A stretch of DNA of 64,000 nucleotides from Magnetococcales bacterium (GCA_015231175.1 JADGBZ010000005.1:1-64000), one strand, 5' to 3'; numbered from the stretch's first letter, positions 8,416-17,193 are shown. Numbers and translations: made by a program. The notes: a model not told the origin generated them from the sequence alone.

Positions 8416-9884
8416 TACGATCTCCTTTCATCCAGTATCCAGGTATCCTTGCTCCCCCCCCCTTGCGAGGAGTTGACCACATAGGAACCCCGCCGCAGTG
8501 CGACCCGGGTCAGGCCTCCCGGCGTGACGTAGGATTTGCGTCCGCTGAGAATGAAAGGACGCAGATCCATGTGGCGTGGCTCCAGGCGGTTTCCGACCAG
8601 CGTGGGCGCTGTTGAGGGGGTCAAGGTTTGTTGGCCAATGTAGTTGCGTGGGTTGGCACGGATCCGCGCGGCGAAGGTGGTCCGTTCTGCCGGTGTGGCG
8701 TGCAATCCCATGAGCATGCCGTAACCGCCCGACTCGTTGGCGGGTTTGACCACCAGTTTGTCCAGGTTGGCCAGCACATGTTGACGCTCCTGGGGTATGT
8801 GACACCGCCAGGTGGGGACGTTGGGAATGATGGGCTCCTCCGCCAGATAGTATTGAATGATGTCAGGCATATAGGAGTAAACCACCTTGTCATCCGCCAC
8901 GCCGGTTCCCGGAGCGTTGGCCAAGGCGACCTTGCCCTGACGCCAGGCGTTGATGATGCCGGAAACGCCCAGGGTCGAATCGGGTCGAAACACCAGGGGA
9001 TCGATGAACTGGTCATCGATGCGGCGGTAGATCACGTCCACCCGTTCCAGGCCATGGATGGTCTTCATGAACACCTGGTCATCCTCTCCCACCATCAAAT
9101 CCCGGGACTCCACCAGGGGAACGCCCATTTGTTGAGCCAGGTAGGCGTGCTCGAAATAGGCGGAGTTGTAGATACCCGGGGTCAACACAACCACGTTCGC
9201 TTTGTCGCCGGGACGTGGGGTGAGAGAAGCCAGCAACTCGTAAAGCTGGCAGGGATAGTCATCGACCGGGCGTATGGTGTGGTCCCGGAACAGCTCCGGG
9301 AAGACCCGTTTGGTCAGCATGCGATTTTCCAGCATGTAGGAGACGCCGGAGGGAACCCGCAAATTGTCCTCCAGGACATACATGGTGCCATCCCGATCCC
9401 GCAGCAGGTCACTGCCGCACAGGTGGGCCCAAACGCCATATTTGGGCCGCACCCCCACCAGCGCGGGTAGAAAATTGACGGACTCTGCCAGTACCTCTTC
9501 CGGAAACCGTTTGTCCTGGATGATTTTTCGATCATTGTACAGGTCGTCGATGAAGGCATTCAGGGCATAGGCACGTTGGACCAGGCCCCTCTCCAATTTT
9601 TCCCACTCCTTGGCATCGATGCAGCGGGGGATGATGTCGAATGGCCAGGCCCGGTCGATGTTTTCCCCTTCCGAGTAGACCGTAAAGGTGATCCCCAGGT
9701 TGCGGATGGCGACATCCGCAGCGCTTTGCCGACGGGTCAACTCCTCCACGCCAAGATTCTCGATAAATGGCATCAAGGGTTGCTGATCGTTCCGGCACTC
9801 CTTGGCCTGCATCAGGAGCTCATCAAACACACCAGGGGCCTTATAGAAAGTTCTTTCGATTTGTGGCAGTGCAAGGTTGCTCAT
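8415..9884 (-). CDS. Circularly permuted ATP-grasp type 2 protein
   Basis: 489 residues from ATG 9884 (MSNLALPQIERTF), preceded by GTGAGG; an upstream in-frame ATG at 9935 lacks such a site and would add 17 unlikely residues. The protein has the hallmarks of the circularly permuted ATP-grasp family: RAWPFDIIPRCIDAKEW, a DGTMYVLEDNLRVPSG segment, KPANESGGYGM and a C-terminal NSSQGGGSKDTWIL. It is a predicted ATP-dependent carboxylate-amine ligase making peptide-type bonds. It forms a two-gene operon with the alpha-E gene. It is homologous to the N-terminal part of the fusion protein 2 kb away, so the locus carries two versions of the same ligase module. Confidence 0.93.
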   Translation of the reverse strand: MSNLALPQIERTFYKAPGVFDELLMQAKECRNDQQPLMPFIENLGVEELTRRQSAADVAIRNLGITFTVYSEGENIDRAWPFDIIPRCIDAKEWEKLERGLVQRAYALNAFIDDLYNDRKIIQDKRFPEEVLAESVNFLPALVGVRPKYGVWAHLCGSDLLRDRDGTMYVLEDNLRVPSGVSYMLENRMLTKRVFPELFRDHTIRPVDDYPCQLYELLASLTPRPGDKANVVVLTPGIYNSAYFEHAYLAQQMGVPLVESRDLMVGEDDQVFMKTIHGLERVDVIYRRIDDQFIDPLVFRPDSTLGVSGIINAWRQGKVALANAPGTGVADDKVVYSYMPDIIQYYLAEEPIIPNVPTWRCHIPQERQHVLANLDKLVVKPANESGGYGMLMGLHATPAERTTFAARIRANPRNYIGQQTLTPSTAPTLVGNRLEPRHMDLRPFILSGRKSYVTPGGLTRVALRRGSYVVNSSQGGGSKDTWILDERRS

Positions 9885-10146
9885 GGGGGCCTCACAGTGT
9901 TGAATTGAACCAGGGCATGGTCTTTTTTTGATCATGGACTGCCTGTTAAAAAGGCATTTTTATCCGGATGGTTCATTAAGTTGCTTAAAATGGCACTGAA
10001 TAGTCACCATCACAGTGATAATGGCAAACTGTGGGCCAATGAATGACCGGTTGACGCATCGTTAAGAAATCATTTACATGCATGATTTAAAAAAATAATA
10101 AGGGTATATTGATTTTTTTGTGACAACTGTGTAGTGTCGCGCAGAG
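9885..10146. other. AT-rich divergent intergenic region
   Basis: This 262-bp spacer separates the minus-strand ATP-grasp gene from the plus-strand CMD/Rieske gene, so it should hold promoters for both. A TTGACG hexamer at 10051-10056 with weak -10 candidates lies upstream of the Rieske gene. TGAATAGTCAC at 9997-10007 differs at one base from the terminal repeat of the MITE at 36068-36214, but no partner repeat or element core is visible here. No coding potential was seen. Confidence 0.4.
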
Positions 10147-10824
10147 ATGAAAGGTTCCATCACCCAACGGGAGGATCATGTTGCCATGTCCAAAGCATTG
10201 CGTTATCTGGCTGGTGTGCGTCCTGACGCAGCCCAGAATCTCATGGGTTTTTACAAGCACAGCGTGCAGGCCCTGGATGACAAGACCCGGCATTTGATTC
10301 AGATTGTGACCAAGGTGGCTGTCGGTACCGAGCGGGGATTGCGTCAGTACGCACCCAAAGCGCTCAAATCTGGAGCCACCCGGGAGGAGATTCTGGATGC
10401 CGTCCTGATGGCATTTCCTGCCTCCGGTTTGAACAAGATGCTGGATGCCATCGATGTCCTGCGCGATCTGGATTTGTTGCCGCCCCTGCCTGATGAAGCG
10501 TCACCCTCTCCCCCGGAGAGTTCGCTTCTGGGGCCTTTGAGCAGTTTCCCGGAGCGCAAGATGCAGTGCGTCAATCGGCGCGATGGTGATTTGATCGTTT
10601 ATCGAACAGGTCCAGATACGGTGCGTGTCTATGCCAACCGTTGTCCGCACTCCAAGGCCCCTCTATGCAAGGGGGTGGATCATGGCACAACGGTGGAGTG
10701 CCGGATCCACAACTGGCAATTCGATTTGGCCTCCGGGGCTTGTCTGGGGCCGGATCCCGCCGGTAAGCCCGGCTTGACATCGGTTGCGGTCAAAATCGTC
10801 GATGGACAGGTGACCCTGGTCTGA
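10147..10824 (+). CDS. Carboxymuconolactone decarboxylase-like / Rieske 2Fe-2S fusion protein
   Basis: 225 residues. Residues ~15-110 resemble the helical CMD/AhpD-like fold (ALDDKTRHLIQIVTKVAVGT, GATREEILDAVLMAF), but no CxxC redox pair is present, so AhpD-type peroxidase activity is unlikely. Residues ~130-225 are a Rieske domain with both ligand motifs, CPH and CRIH, separated by 16 residues, enough to bind a 2Fe-2S cluster as in ferredoxin-type Rieske proteins. No signal peptide or oxygenase domain is seen. The start may be ATG 10147 or ATG 10186; the latter has GGGAGG upstream at a long spacing. It is a single-gene unit converging on the KdpE-like gene. The partner reaction is unknown. 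Confidence 0.82.
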   Translation: MKGSITQREDHVAMSKALRYLAGVRPDAAQNLMGFYKHSVQALDDKTRHLIQIVTKVAVGTERGLRQYAPKALKSGATREEILDAVLMAFPASGLNKMLDAIDVLRDLDLLPPLPDEASPSPPESSLLGPLSSFPERKMQCVNRRDGDLIVYRTGPDTVRVYANRCPHSKAPLCKGVDHGTTVECRIHNWQFDLASGACLGPDPAGKPGLTSVAVKIVDGQVTLV

Positions 10825-10886
10825 CAGGCCTTGTGCGGAGTTGATGTGCGATCACGGCCAGACGGGTCACCCGAGGTCTCTCGGTG

Positions 10887-11588
10887 TCACTGGACCAGCC
10901 GGTAGCCGATGCCGGTTTCCGTCTGGATGTGTTTGGGATTGGCGGGTTCGTTTTCAATCTTGCGGCGCAATCCAGCCATGAAGACACGCAGGTAGTGCGG
11001 GCGATCCACATAACCTGGGCCCCAGACATCCCGCAGGATTTGGCGGTGGGTCAGAACCTTTCCGATGTTGGTGACGAGAAGGGTCAGGATCCGGTATTCG
11101 GTAGGGGTCAGATGGATTGTCTTTTTGGCCCGGGTGACACGGCGGCGGATCATATCGACGCGAATATTGCCAAAATCGACAACGCTGTTGTTTTCGGCAA
11201 ACCCCTCGCCCTTGTGCTGGGTACGGCGCAGCACGGCGCGGATACGGGCTTGGAGTTCCGGTACCCCGAACGGCTTGGTCAGGTAGTCGTCCGCCCCGGC
11301 GTCCAGGGCGGCCACCTTCTGGAGCTCCTCGGTGCGCACGGACAAAACCAGGATGGGGATGTCGCACCAGGGGCGCAGCTCGTGTATCACATTGATGCCG
11401 TCCCGGTCAGGCAGTCCCAGATCGAGGATGATCAGGTCGGGTTGACGTGAGACCACTTCCATGAGTCCCTGCGCGGCGGTTTCCGATTCCCATACTTGGA
11501 AACCCAGGGTTTCCAGGGCTATGGCGACGTAGCGGCGAACCAGGGTCTCGTCTTCGATCAGGACGGCGCGGTGCAACAAGTCGCTCAT
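10887..11588 (-). CDS. kdpE: KdpE-like response regulator (OmpR family)
   Basis: 233 residues: an N-terminal receiver domain with the phospho-acceptor Asp in LIILDLGLPDRDG and the Lys in YLTKPFG, then a winged-helix DNA-binding domain. The C-terminal segment (LTPTEYRILTLLV, ILRDVWGPGYVDRPHYLRV) is characteristic of KdpE. It overlaps the upstream sensor-kinase gene by 4 bp. In other bacteria KdpE activates kdpFABC potassium-pump genes under K+ limitation or osmotic stress. No kdpF, A, B or C is in this window, so the target may be elsewhere or the pair may have been recruited to another regulon. Confidence 0.88.
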   Translation of the reverse strand: MSDLLHRAVLIEDETLVRRYVAIALETLGFQVWESETAAQGLMEVVSRQPDLIILDLGLPDRDGINVIHELRPWCDIPILVLSVRTEELQKVAALDAGADDYLTKPFGVPELQARIRAVLRRTQHKGEGFAENNSVVDFGNIRVDMIRRRVTRAKKTIHLTPTEYRILTLLVTNIGKVLTHRQILRDVWGPGYVDRPHYLRVFMAGLRRKIENEPANPKHIQTETGIGYRLVQ

Positions 11589-13114
11589 GGAAGCCTCTCT
11601 GCATCCAGGGTGGAGAAGGGAGAGTTGCCGACGGGGAGAAAGAACTCAAACCTTGCTCCCCCCCCCTGTTGGTTACTGGCTTGGATGGCTCCTCCATGGG
11701 CTTCGATCACGGCCCGAACGATGGACAAACCCAGCCCAACGCCGCCTGTGCCGGCCTTTGACCTGCCATGCATGAATTTTTCAAAAATGGCCTCTTCCTG
11801 ACCGCGAGGCAGACCGGGACCATTATCGGAAACGGTCACGACCAGCCTGTCACCCTTGATATGGGCCGCGATGTCGATACGGCTGCCGACCGGCGTATGA
11901 CGGGCGGCATTTTCAAGCAGATTGCAAAAAACGCGCTCCATGAGCATGGCGTCCATCTCCAGCAGGGGCAGCTCTTCATCCGAGTGGACCTGCACCTGAT
12001 ATCCGCTCAGGACAATGGCCGCGGTCTTGATGGCGGAGCCAATGACCTCCTCCAACAGTTGCCACTCCTTGTGCAGCAAGGCATGGCCCTTGTGCAGGCG
12101 CGCCATGTCCAGCAGCTTGTCGATGTCCGACAGAACCAGCCGCATTTGATTGCGCATGGTATTCAACAGGTCATTGTGGATTTCGGACAAGGGGGGATGC
12201 CTCAACTGCATGGTGTCGGCAATACCGGCCATGGCGGCTATGGGGGTTCGCAGATCGTGGGAGAGACTGGACAGCAGAGCGTTGCGTAATCTCTCCGCTT
12301 CAATCTCCAGTGCGGTTTGTTGAACCTTGGTGGCAAAACTCAATCGTTCCAAAGCCAAGCCAACGAGGGCGATACAGGTTTTCAGGAGCGATGTCTGTTC
12401 GGGTGACAGTTCATCGTGGGATGCGTGCAAGGTCAGCACGAGAATGCCATGATTTTTCTTGCTCCCGGGAAGAGGAATATAGAGGAGGCGATCATGTCGA
12501 TGAAACAAGGCTCCGGCTGGTGCATCCTTCTTTTGTTCATAGACGGTTTGCGCCATACGGATATCCAGCGGCTCCTGATGATAAGAGTCTGAAAATAGCC
12601 TGTTATTGTGATCCGGCAAAATAATGGACGCTTTGGCGTTGAAGTTGACATCAGCAAAGTGACTGCACGGCGCGACAACCTGGTCTCGTGTCACGATGCC
12701 TGTCAATGCACTGGATAATTCATACAAAGACCGAATGCGGCGCTCCCTGTTTTCTGTAATCGCGACCTGAATATGCAATCCGGTCGTCAAATGGGTTGTG
12801 ATCAGGGATATCGTTAGCATGAAGCCGAGAATCAACCAGTATTGCTGGTCGACAATATTGAATGATTGATGCGGCGGCACAAAGTAGTAGGCAAAAGCAA
12901 AAAGGCTGAGAATGGACACGAGTATGGACAATCTTCGGCCAATCTTGACCGCGACCAGGAAGACCAATAGCAGGTAGAGCACGAGAATGTTGGCCAGCAT
13001 GAGATGGTGCGTCAGGGGAATCAGAGAGAGGGTCGTGACGCCAACGAGAAACCCCGCTGCGATACCATCCCTGGCAAAGTTCAGGAGTGCTGTCACGGAA
13101 GCTGGAACGGACAT
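11585..13114 (-). CDS. Short KdpD-like sensor histidine kinase
   Basis: 509 residues. It has four closely spaced membrane helices (residues ~15-110, DUF4118 type), a GAF-like region (~140-270), a dimerisation/phosphoacceptor segment with His286 in SLSHDLRTPIAAMAG, and an ATPase domain with N, G1 (DNGPGLP) and G2 (GVGLGLSI) boxes. This corresponds to the C-terminal half of KdpD. The ~370-residue N-terminal KdpD domain with its Walker motif and the USP domain are absent. The gene precedes and overlaps the kdpE-like regulator. The signal sensed is unknown, since the cytosolic K+/c-di-AMP-sensing part of full KdpD is missing. Confidence 0.87.
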   Translation of the reverse strand: MSVPASVTALLNFARDGIAAGFLVGVTTLSLIPLTHHLMLANILVLYLLLVFLVAVKIGRRLSILVSILSLFAFAYYFVPPHQSFNIVDQQYWLILGFMLTISLITTHLTTGLHIQVAITENRERRIRSLYELSSALTGIVTRDQVVAPCSHFADVNFNAKASIILPDHNNRLFSDSYHQEPLDIRMAQTVYEQKKDAPAGALFHRHDRLLYIPLPGSKKNHGILVLTLHASHDELSPEQTSLLKTCIALVGLALERLSFATKVQQTALEIEAERLRNALLSSLSHDLRTPIAAMAGIADTMQLRHPPLSEIHNDLLNTMRNQMRLVLSDIDKLLDMARLHKGHALLHKEWQLLEEVIGSAIKTAAIVLSGYQVQVHSDEELPLLEMDAMLMERVFCNLLENAARHTPVGSRIDIAAHIKGDRLVVTVSDNGPGLPRGQEEAIFEKFMHGRSKAGTGGVGLGLSIVRAVIEAHGGAIQASNQQGGGARFEFFLPVGNSPFSTLDAERLP

Positions 13115-13156
13115 AAACTACCTGGCCTGTACAAGAAAAGCTTCGATTTGCAGCGT

Positions 13157-14176
13157 TCAGGGATTGCTCCTGACCTTGCCAAACTCTACATAAAGAAAAT
13201 CAGTCCGGGAGGTATGGGTCAAGAGCCATTCGACCAGGAAAAAGTTTAAATCGACAACATACAAAACCTGATGGTCTTTGGACAGTTTGGCGGCCAGATC
13301 CTGCAAACGGATCAACAGCCGTTTGTGTTCTTCCGTGTGGACAGCCAGCTTTGGGTAGCCCACGCTACGCATCCAGGCCTCTTCCCCGGTGAAATGGTCC
13401 CGACAATAGGTGGTGAGGAAATGGATGGCCTGATCAATTTGTTGCCAGTCCTTAAGAGAGGGTTTGCGGGTGGAGAGTCCCTCGGCAAGAATGTTTAGGT
13501 CGATCACTTGTTCCAAAAGTTGCTGGTGTTCCTTGTCGATGCGCGGAATACCTGTCATGCGCAGGCGACTGCGCAAGGAGTTTCTGAAATCGGCCTGGGA
13601 TTTTGTATCGGGGGATTTCGTTTTCTCCCTTTGCTGTGGGAGAGAGGCTGATGAAGACGCTTGAAGCGTTTTGGTCAACGGACCGACGCTCTCCTTTTCT
13701 CCACGGGAAAAACGGCCATAGGCCATATCCATCAAATTGATATGTTCAAAGAGCCACCCGACGACCAGATGCTGAAGGTCGATCACGTAGGAGATCGACT
13801 CCTCCCACATGCGTTTTTCCACTTCCAGAAGGGATTTGACGAAAGCTTGATGTGCTGCGATCTGCGGTTCCAGGCCGGGAAACGCGATTCTCCGCATGAA
13901 AGCCTCTTCTTCCTGAAAATGTTTGGTGGCATAGCGCTTCAGTTCGTTGATGGTGGCCCGCAGCGAGTCATGTTCTTCCTGCCCGGGGACTCCCTTTTGC
14001 AATTTTTTGACTTCGCTATACAGGGAAACCATGATCTCCACCAGTCCCTCATGCTGGGCGTGCATGTCAGGGACGCCGACATGACGCAATCGGCTGCGCA
14101 TGGATTGACGGAAATCATCCACGGTAAACACGCGCAGGAAGCCATCGGAAGAATTTTGAGTTTCCTGAATCGGCAT
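13157..14176 (-). CDS. Tandem bacteriohemerythrin (two hemerythrin domains)
   Basis: 339 residues from ATG 14176, preceded by GGAGAAAG at good spacing; an open frame upstream to 14368 lacks a site and reads as non-coding. Two hemerythrin-like four-helix domains are visible. Domain 1 (~25-150) carries QHEGLVE, KHFQEEEAF, AAHQAF and EHINLMD. Domain 2 (~205-335) carries EHQQLLEQ, DHFTGEEAW, EEHKRLL and THTSRTD. These supply the His/Glu/Asp ligands for a di-iron O2-binding site in each. The domains are joined by a Ser/Lys/Gln-rich linker. Likely roles are O2 carriage, storage or sensing. Double-domain forms are less common than the ~130-residue single form. Confidence 0.87.
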   Translation of the reverse strand: MPIQETQNSSDGFLRVFTVDDFRQSMRSRLRHVGVPDMHAQHEGLVEIMVSLYSEVKKLQKGVPGQEEHDSLRATINELKRYATKHFQEEEAFMRRIAFPGLEPQIAAHQAFVKSLLEVEKRMWEESISYVIDLQHLVVGWLFEHINLMDMAYGRFSRGEKESVGPLTKTLQASSSASLPQQREKTKSPDTKSQADFRNSLRSRLRMTGIPRIDKEHQQLLEQVIDLNILAEGLSTRKPSLKDWQQIDQAIHFLTTYCRDHFTGEEAWMRSVGYPKLAVHTEEHKRLLIRLQDLAAKLSKDHQVLYVVDLNFFLVEWLLTHTSRTDFLYVEFGKVRSNP

Positions 14177-14602
14177 GTCTTTCTCCGTTACTGAACACAT
14201 GGATGGCCTGTTGACCTTACAACTTCCCCGTTTTCGAATCAATAAATCCAACCCCATTGTACACGAAGGTGAATCCATTGCCAAACCGCAACTTCCCCGG
14301 CTGGATTCCGTTTGTTGCAGCGGCTTGACACTCCTTGTGAGCGCGTCGTTCCCTGGAGTGGGAGGCATCCTGATCTGACTTGATTATAAGCATGCATGCT
14401 CATTTATTGGGCTTCCAGGGGGAGCTGGTTGTGGCGTGTGTTGTTTAATATTTTGATATTGTTAAATATAATTTTTTGGCACGGTCTATGAATGGCACGC
14501 GAGTGTACGATGACAATCATTCAAGCCGGGTGGGTTCCCGGTGTGTCGTTGGGTTGGCGGTGGATCGGATGCAAAAGGCATTCCGTGCGAAGGAGTCGGA
14601 TC
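14177..14602. promoter_or_regulatory. Divergent intergenic region with candidate promoter
   Basis: This 426-bp non-coding stretch lies between the divergent hemerythrin and EAL genes. Its right half (about 14380-14480) is much richer in A+T than its surroundings and contains a perfect TATAAT at 14467-14472 on the plus strand, a plausible -10 box for the EAL gene. No good -35 sits at 17 bp; TTGTTT at 14441-14446 is 20 bp away. The left half should carry the hemerythrin promoter on the minus strand, but no clear box was found. Confidence 0.4.
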
Positions 14603-16015
14603 ATGGTCGTAAAACGGGTGGAATGGACACCCCATATGGCTGACATGGATGGTGCGGTTTTGGACACCCTTCTGGCGGCCCATATCGAATCCGATGGGGA
14701 TTGGAACGTCAGCGGTTTTGGTCCGTTCAGACTGAAGAGCGCCTTTCAGCCCATATTCAGCCTCTCGCATCAGAAGCCAGCCGGTTTTGAGGGGCTCATC
14801 CGGGCCGTCGATCGTGGCAGCGAGCGAAAAGTGACGCCCAAGGCGTTGTTCGATCATCCCGAGTGCCGGGAAGGCATGGTCGAGTTGGATCGTCTCTGTC
14901 AAATGCTGCACATTCTGAATTTCCATGTCTTTGCGCCGGAGCGGGGATGGTTGTTTCTCAACCTGAATCCGCGTGTGGTGACGGAGGAGCCTGGTTTTGG
15001 CGCTCCTCTGATCACCTCTCTGCTTCAACGGTTGGGGATCCCCAATCACCGTCTGGTGATTGAGATACTGGAGAAGGAGATCGGTGACGAAGGGGTGCTG
15101 CAAGAGGCCATAACCCACTATCAGGAGAATGGTTGCCTGATTGCCCTGGATGATTTTGGCGCCGGGGAGTCCAACTTTGATCGGATTTGGCGCCTGCAAC
15201 CGGAAATCGTCAAGCTGGACCGCTCCATCATCGTCAACTCGGTCCACAATCAAAAAGCGCGCCGGATGTTGCCCAGTCTGGTCTCCCTGATTCACGAGGC
15301 GGGTTGCCTGGCCCTTATCGAGGGGATCGAAACCCGCGATGAGGCCATGATTGCCATCGATTCGGAAGCCGATCTGGTGCAAGGCTACTATTTTTCCACT
15401 CCGGAGTGTGACCTGGATGCCCTGGAGGGAGCCGGGGAGAAACGGGTGGATTTTTTGACCCGGGAGTTTCGTGACACGGCCACCTTGGATGGTCGGCGGC
15501 AAATGCGTGACCTTTCCCGGTTTTTGGTGCCCTTTCTGGAGAGCTTTCGGCAAAGTGACAACGATGCCTCCATCGTATCCGGCTGCATGCGGTTCCTGGG
15601 CATGCAGGGGGTGATGCGCTGCTTTATTTTGGACGGTTATGGTCATCAGGTCGGTGAAAATCTGACCATGGAGTCGCCAGTCGGGAAGGTGGTGGAAAAG
15701 TACCACATCATGGCGGGCGTTCATGGGGCGGATTGGTCGCGGCGGCACTATTTTCGCCGGGCCATGGCTCGACCAGGCGAAGTCCAGGTGACGGACTCCT
15801 ATCTTTCGTTGCCGGATGCCTGCATGTGCGTCACTCTTTCCCTGGCTCTGCCGCGCAGGGATGGGACGGTGCGCGTGGTCTGCGCCGACCTGGCCTGGGA
15901 TGGGGCTGCCAATATTGCCAGCGGATCTGCCGTTCCCTGCCTGCCCAACCACGTCCGGGTGGACAGAAGGCACTCCTCATTCCGCCCCTTTGCGCTTGCC
16001 TCATGCCAGCTGTGA
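14603..16015 (+). CDS. EAL-domain c-di-GMP phosphodiesterase with C-terminal sensor region
   Basis: 470 residues from ATG 14603, preceded by AAGGAG at 7 bp. The upstream in-frame start at 14492 adds 37 residues without a ribosome site. The EAL domain (~residues 30-270) keeps the catalytic elements: FEGLIR (E of EAL), NLNPR, EILE, ALDDFGAGE (DDFG), VKLDRSI (Lys), LIEGIET and LVQGYYF. It is therefore predicted to hydrolyse c-di-GMP. The C-terminal ~200 residues resemble the PAS/Cache-like domain that follows EAL in YkuI-type proteins. No membrane segment or GGDEF domain is present, so the protein is probably cytosolic. It is monocistronic, followed by a promoter region for the aldolase gene. 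Confidence 0.87.
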   Translation: MVVKRVEWTPHMADMDGAVLDTLLAAHIESDGDWNVSGFGPFRLKSAFQPIFSLSHQKPAGFEGLIRAVDRGSERKVTPKALFDHPECREGMVELDRLCQMLHILNFHVFAPERGWLFLNLNPRVVTEEPGFGAPLITSLLQRLGIPNHRLVIEILEKEIGDEGVLQEAITHYQENGCLIALDDFGAGESNFDRIWRLQPEIVKLDRSIIVNSVHNQKARRMLPSLVSLIHEAGCLALIEGIETRDEAMIAIDSEADLVQGYYFSTPECDLDALEGAGEKRVDFLTREFRDTATLDGRRQMRDLSRFLVPFLESFRQSDNDASIVSGCMRFLGMQGVMRCFILDGYGHQVGENLTMESPVGKVVEKYHIMAGVHGADWSRRHYFRRAMARPGEVQVTDSYLSLPDACMCVTLSLALPRRDGTVRVVCADLAWDGAANIASGSAVPCLPNHVRVDRRHSSFRPFALASCQL

Positions 16016-16046
16016 CCGCATTTTTGCCGCATTGTTATGTTTCCAC

Positions 16047-16075
16047 TGTTGATGTGGCTCGACCTCCTCTATAAT
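16047..16075 (+). promoter_or_regulatory. Candidate sigma-70-type promoter of the aldolase gene
   Basis: A perfect TATAAT occurs at 16070-16075. TTGATG at 16049-16054 gives a short 15-bp spacer, and TGTTGA at 16047-16052 gives 17 bp with a poorer match. Transcription would start near 16082, leaving a 5' leader of roughly 58 nt before the aldolase ATG, which is preceded by GAGGAGGGA. Confidence 0.5.
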
Positions 16076-16140
16076 CGGCGCAGTCAGGGGGGTGTCACCG
16101 GCCCCTCCGTGGTGTACACCCATTTGCGAGGAGGGAATCC

Positions 16141-17193
16141 ATGCCACTGGTATCGATGCGGCAACTGCTGGATCACGCTGCGGAACACGATTACGGGCTC
16201 CCGGCCTTCAACGTGAACAACATGGAGCAGGCCCGTGCCATCATGCGGGCCGCGAACGATACGGACAGCCCGGTGATTTTGCAAGGAACGACCTCGGCGC
16301 GGCAGTATGCGGGGGAGGTGTTCCTGCGCCATCAAGTCCTGGCGGCCCTGGAGCTGTACCCGCACCTTCCCGTGGCTGTCCACCAGGATCACGGTCAGAC
16401 GCCCCATGTCTGCCAGGCGGCCATTCGGAGCGGATTTTCCAGCGTCATGATGGATGGATCCTTGCTGGAAGATGGCAAAACACCCTCCACGTATGCCTAT
16501 AACGTAGAGGTGACACGAAAAGTGGTGGAGCTGGCCCATGCGGTCGGCATTTCGGTGGAAGGGGAGCTGGGGGTCGTAGGTCCATTGCAAAGTGGTCACC
16601 CCACTGGAGACCAGGGCGGTCCGACTGCCAAGAACGACATGTTGACCGATCCAGAAGAGGCGGCGGCCTTCGTGAAGGCGACACATGTGGACGCCCTGGC
16701 CATCGCCATCGGCACCTCCCATGGCGCTTACAAATTTACCGCCAAGCCCACCAATGACCAGTTGCCCATCAGCCGCATCAAAGATATCGCCGCTCGCATA
16801 CCCAATACCCACCTGGTGATTCATGGGGGCTCCACGGTGTCGGCGGACCTGGTGGCCATCATCAATGAGGGCGGCGGGGCCATCCCTGAAACCTACGGGA
16901 CGCCTTTGGAGGAGATCATCGTCGGCATCAAATACGGCGTGCGCAAGGTGAACATCGACACCGATCTGCGCCTGGCCATGACCGGGGCTATCCGGCGGTA
17001 TTTGTCCACCCATCGCCTGGAGTTTGATCCCCGCCAATACATGCGTCCAGCCGAAGATGCTGCCTACGCCGTTTGCAAAGCCCGTTACGAGGCCTTTGGT
17101 TCGGCAGGTTGGGGTTCCGGTATCAAGCCGATCACCCTGGAACGCATGGCCGAGCGGTATGCCGTTGGCATTCTGAACCCGCGTGTCGCCTGA
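16141..17193 (+). CDS. fba: Class II fructose-1,6-bisphosphate aldolase (Calvin-cycle subtype)
   Basis: 350 residues, full length for the zinc-dependent class II aldolase of CbbA/Calvin-cycle type. Visible signatures are [11 protein letters not shown] near the N-terminus, VHQDHGQ (zinc/active-site His region), [24 protein letters not shown] and KVNIDTDLR. It interconverts fructose-1,6-bisphosphate with dihydroxyacetone phosphate and glyceraldehyde-3-phosphate in the cytosol. The ATG at 16141 has a strong GAGGAGG site. The stop codon lies inside the first copy of a 66-bp tandem duplication that also carries the start region of the next gene. Calvin-cycle genes (rbcL, prk) are not in the window, so a carbon-fixation role is only suggested by subtype. 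Confidence 0.93.
   Translation: MPLVSMRQLLDHAAEHDYGLPAFNVNNMEQARAIMRAANDTDSPVILQGTTSARQYAGEVFLRHQVLAALELYPHLPVAVHQDHGQTPHVCQAAIRSGFSSVMMDGSLLEDGKTPSTYAYNVEVTRKVVELAHAVGISVEGELGVVGPLQSGHPTGDQGGPTAKNDMLTDPEEAAAFVKATHVDALAIAIGTSHGAYKFTAKPTNDQLPISRIKDIAARIPNTHLVIHGGSTVSADLVAIINEGGGAIPETYGTPLEEIIVGIKYGVRKVNIDTDLRLAMTGAIRRYLSTHRLEFDPRQYMRPAEDAAYAVCKARYEAFGSAGWGSGIKPITLERMAERYAVGILNPRVA

Noticed and set aside
7366-8484. Plus-strand 372-codon frame
   Set aside because: It is the reverse of the alpha-E gene, whose N-terminal signature is unmistakable.
9997-10007. TGAATAGTCAC, similar to the MITE terminal repeat
   Set aside because: No partner repeat at the expected distance and no element core; an 11-bp near-match can arise by chance.
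10863-10889. Short CCGAG/CTCGG hairpin between the convergent Rieske and kdpE genes as a terminator
   Set aside because: The stem is only five bases with no T-run on either strand.
14478-14497. TTGGCACGGTCTATGA as a sigma-54 promoter
   Set aside because: The TGGCAC box is present but the GC/TTGC element is missing at the required spacing.
14486-15973. Minus-strand 495-codon frame
   Set aside because: Antisense shadow of the EAL gene; no conserved motifs.
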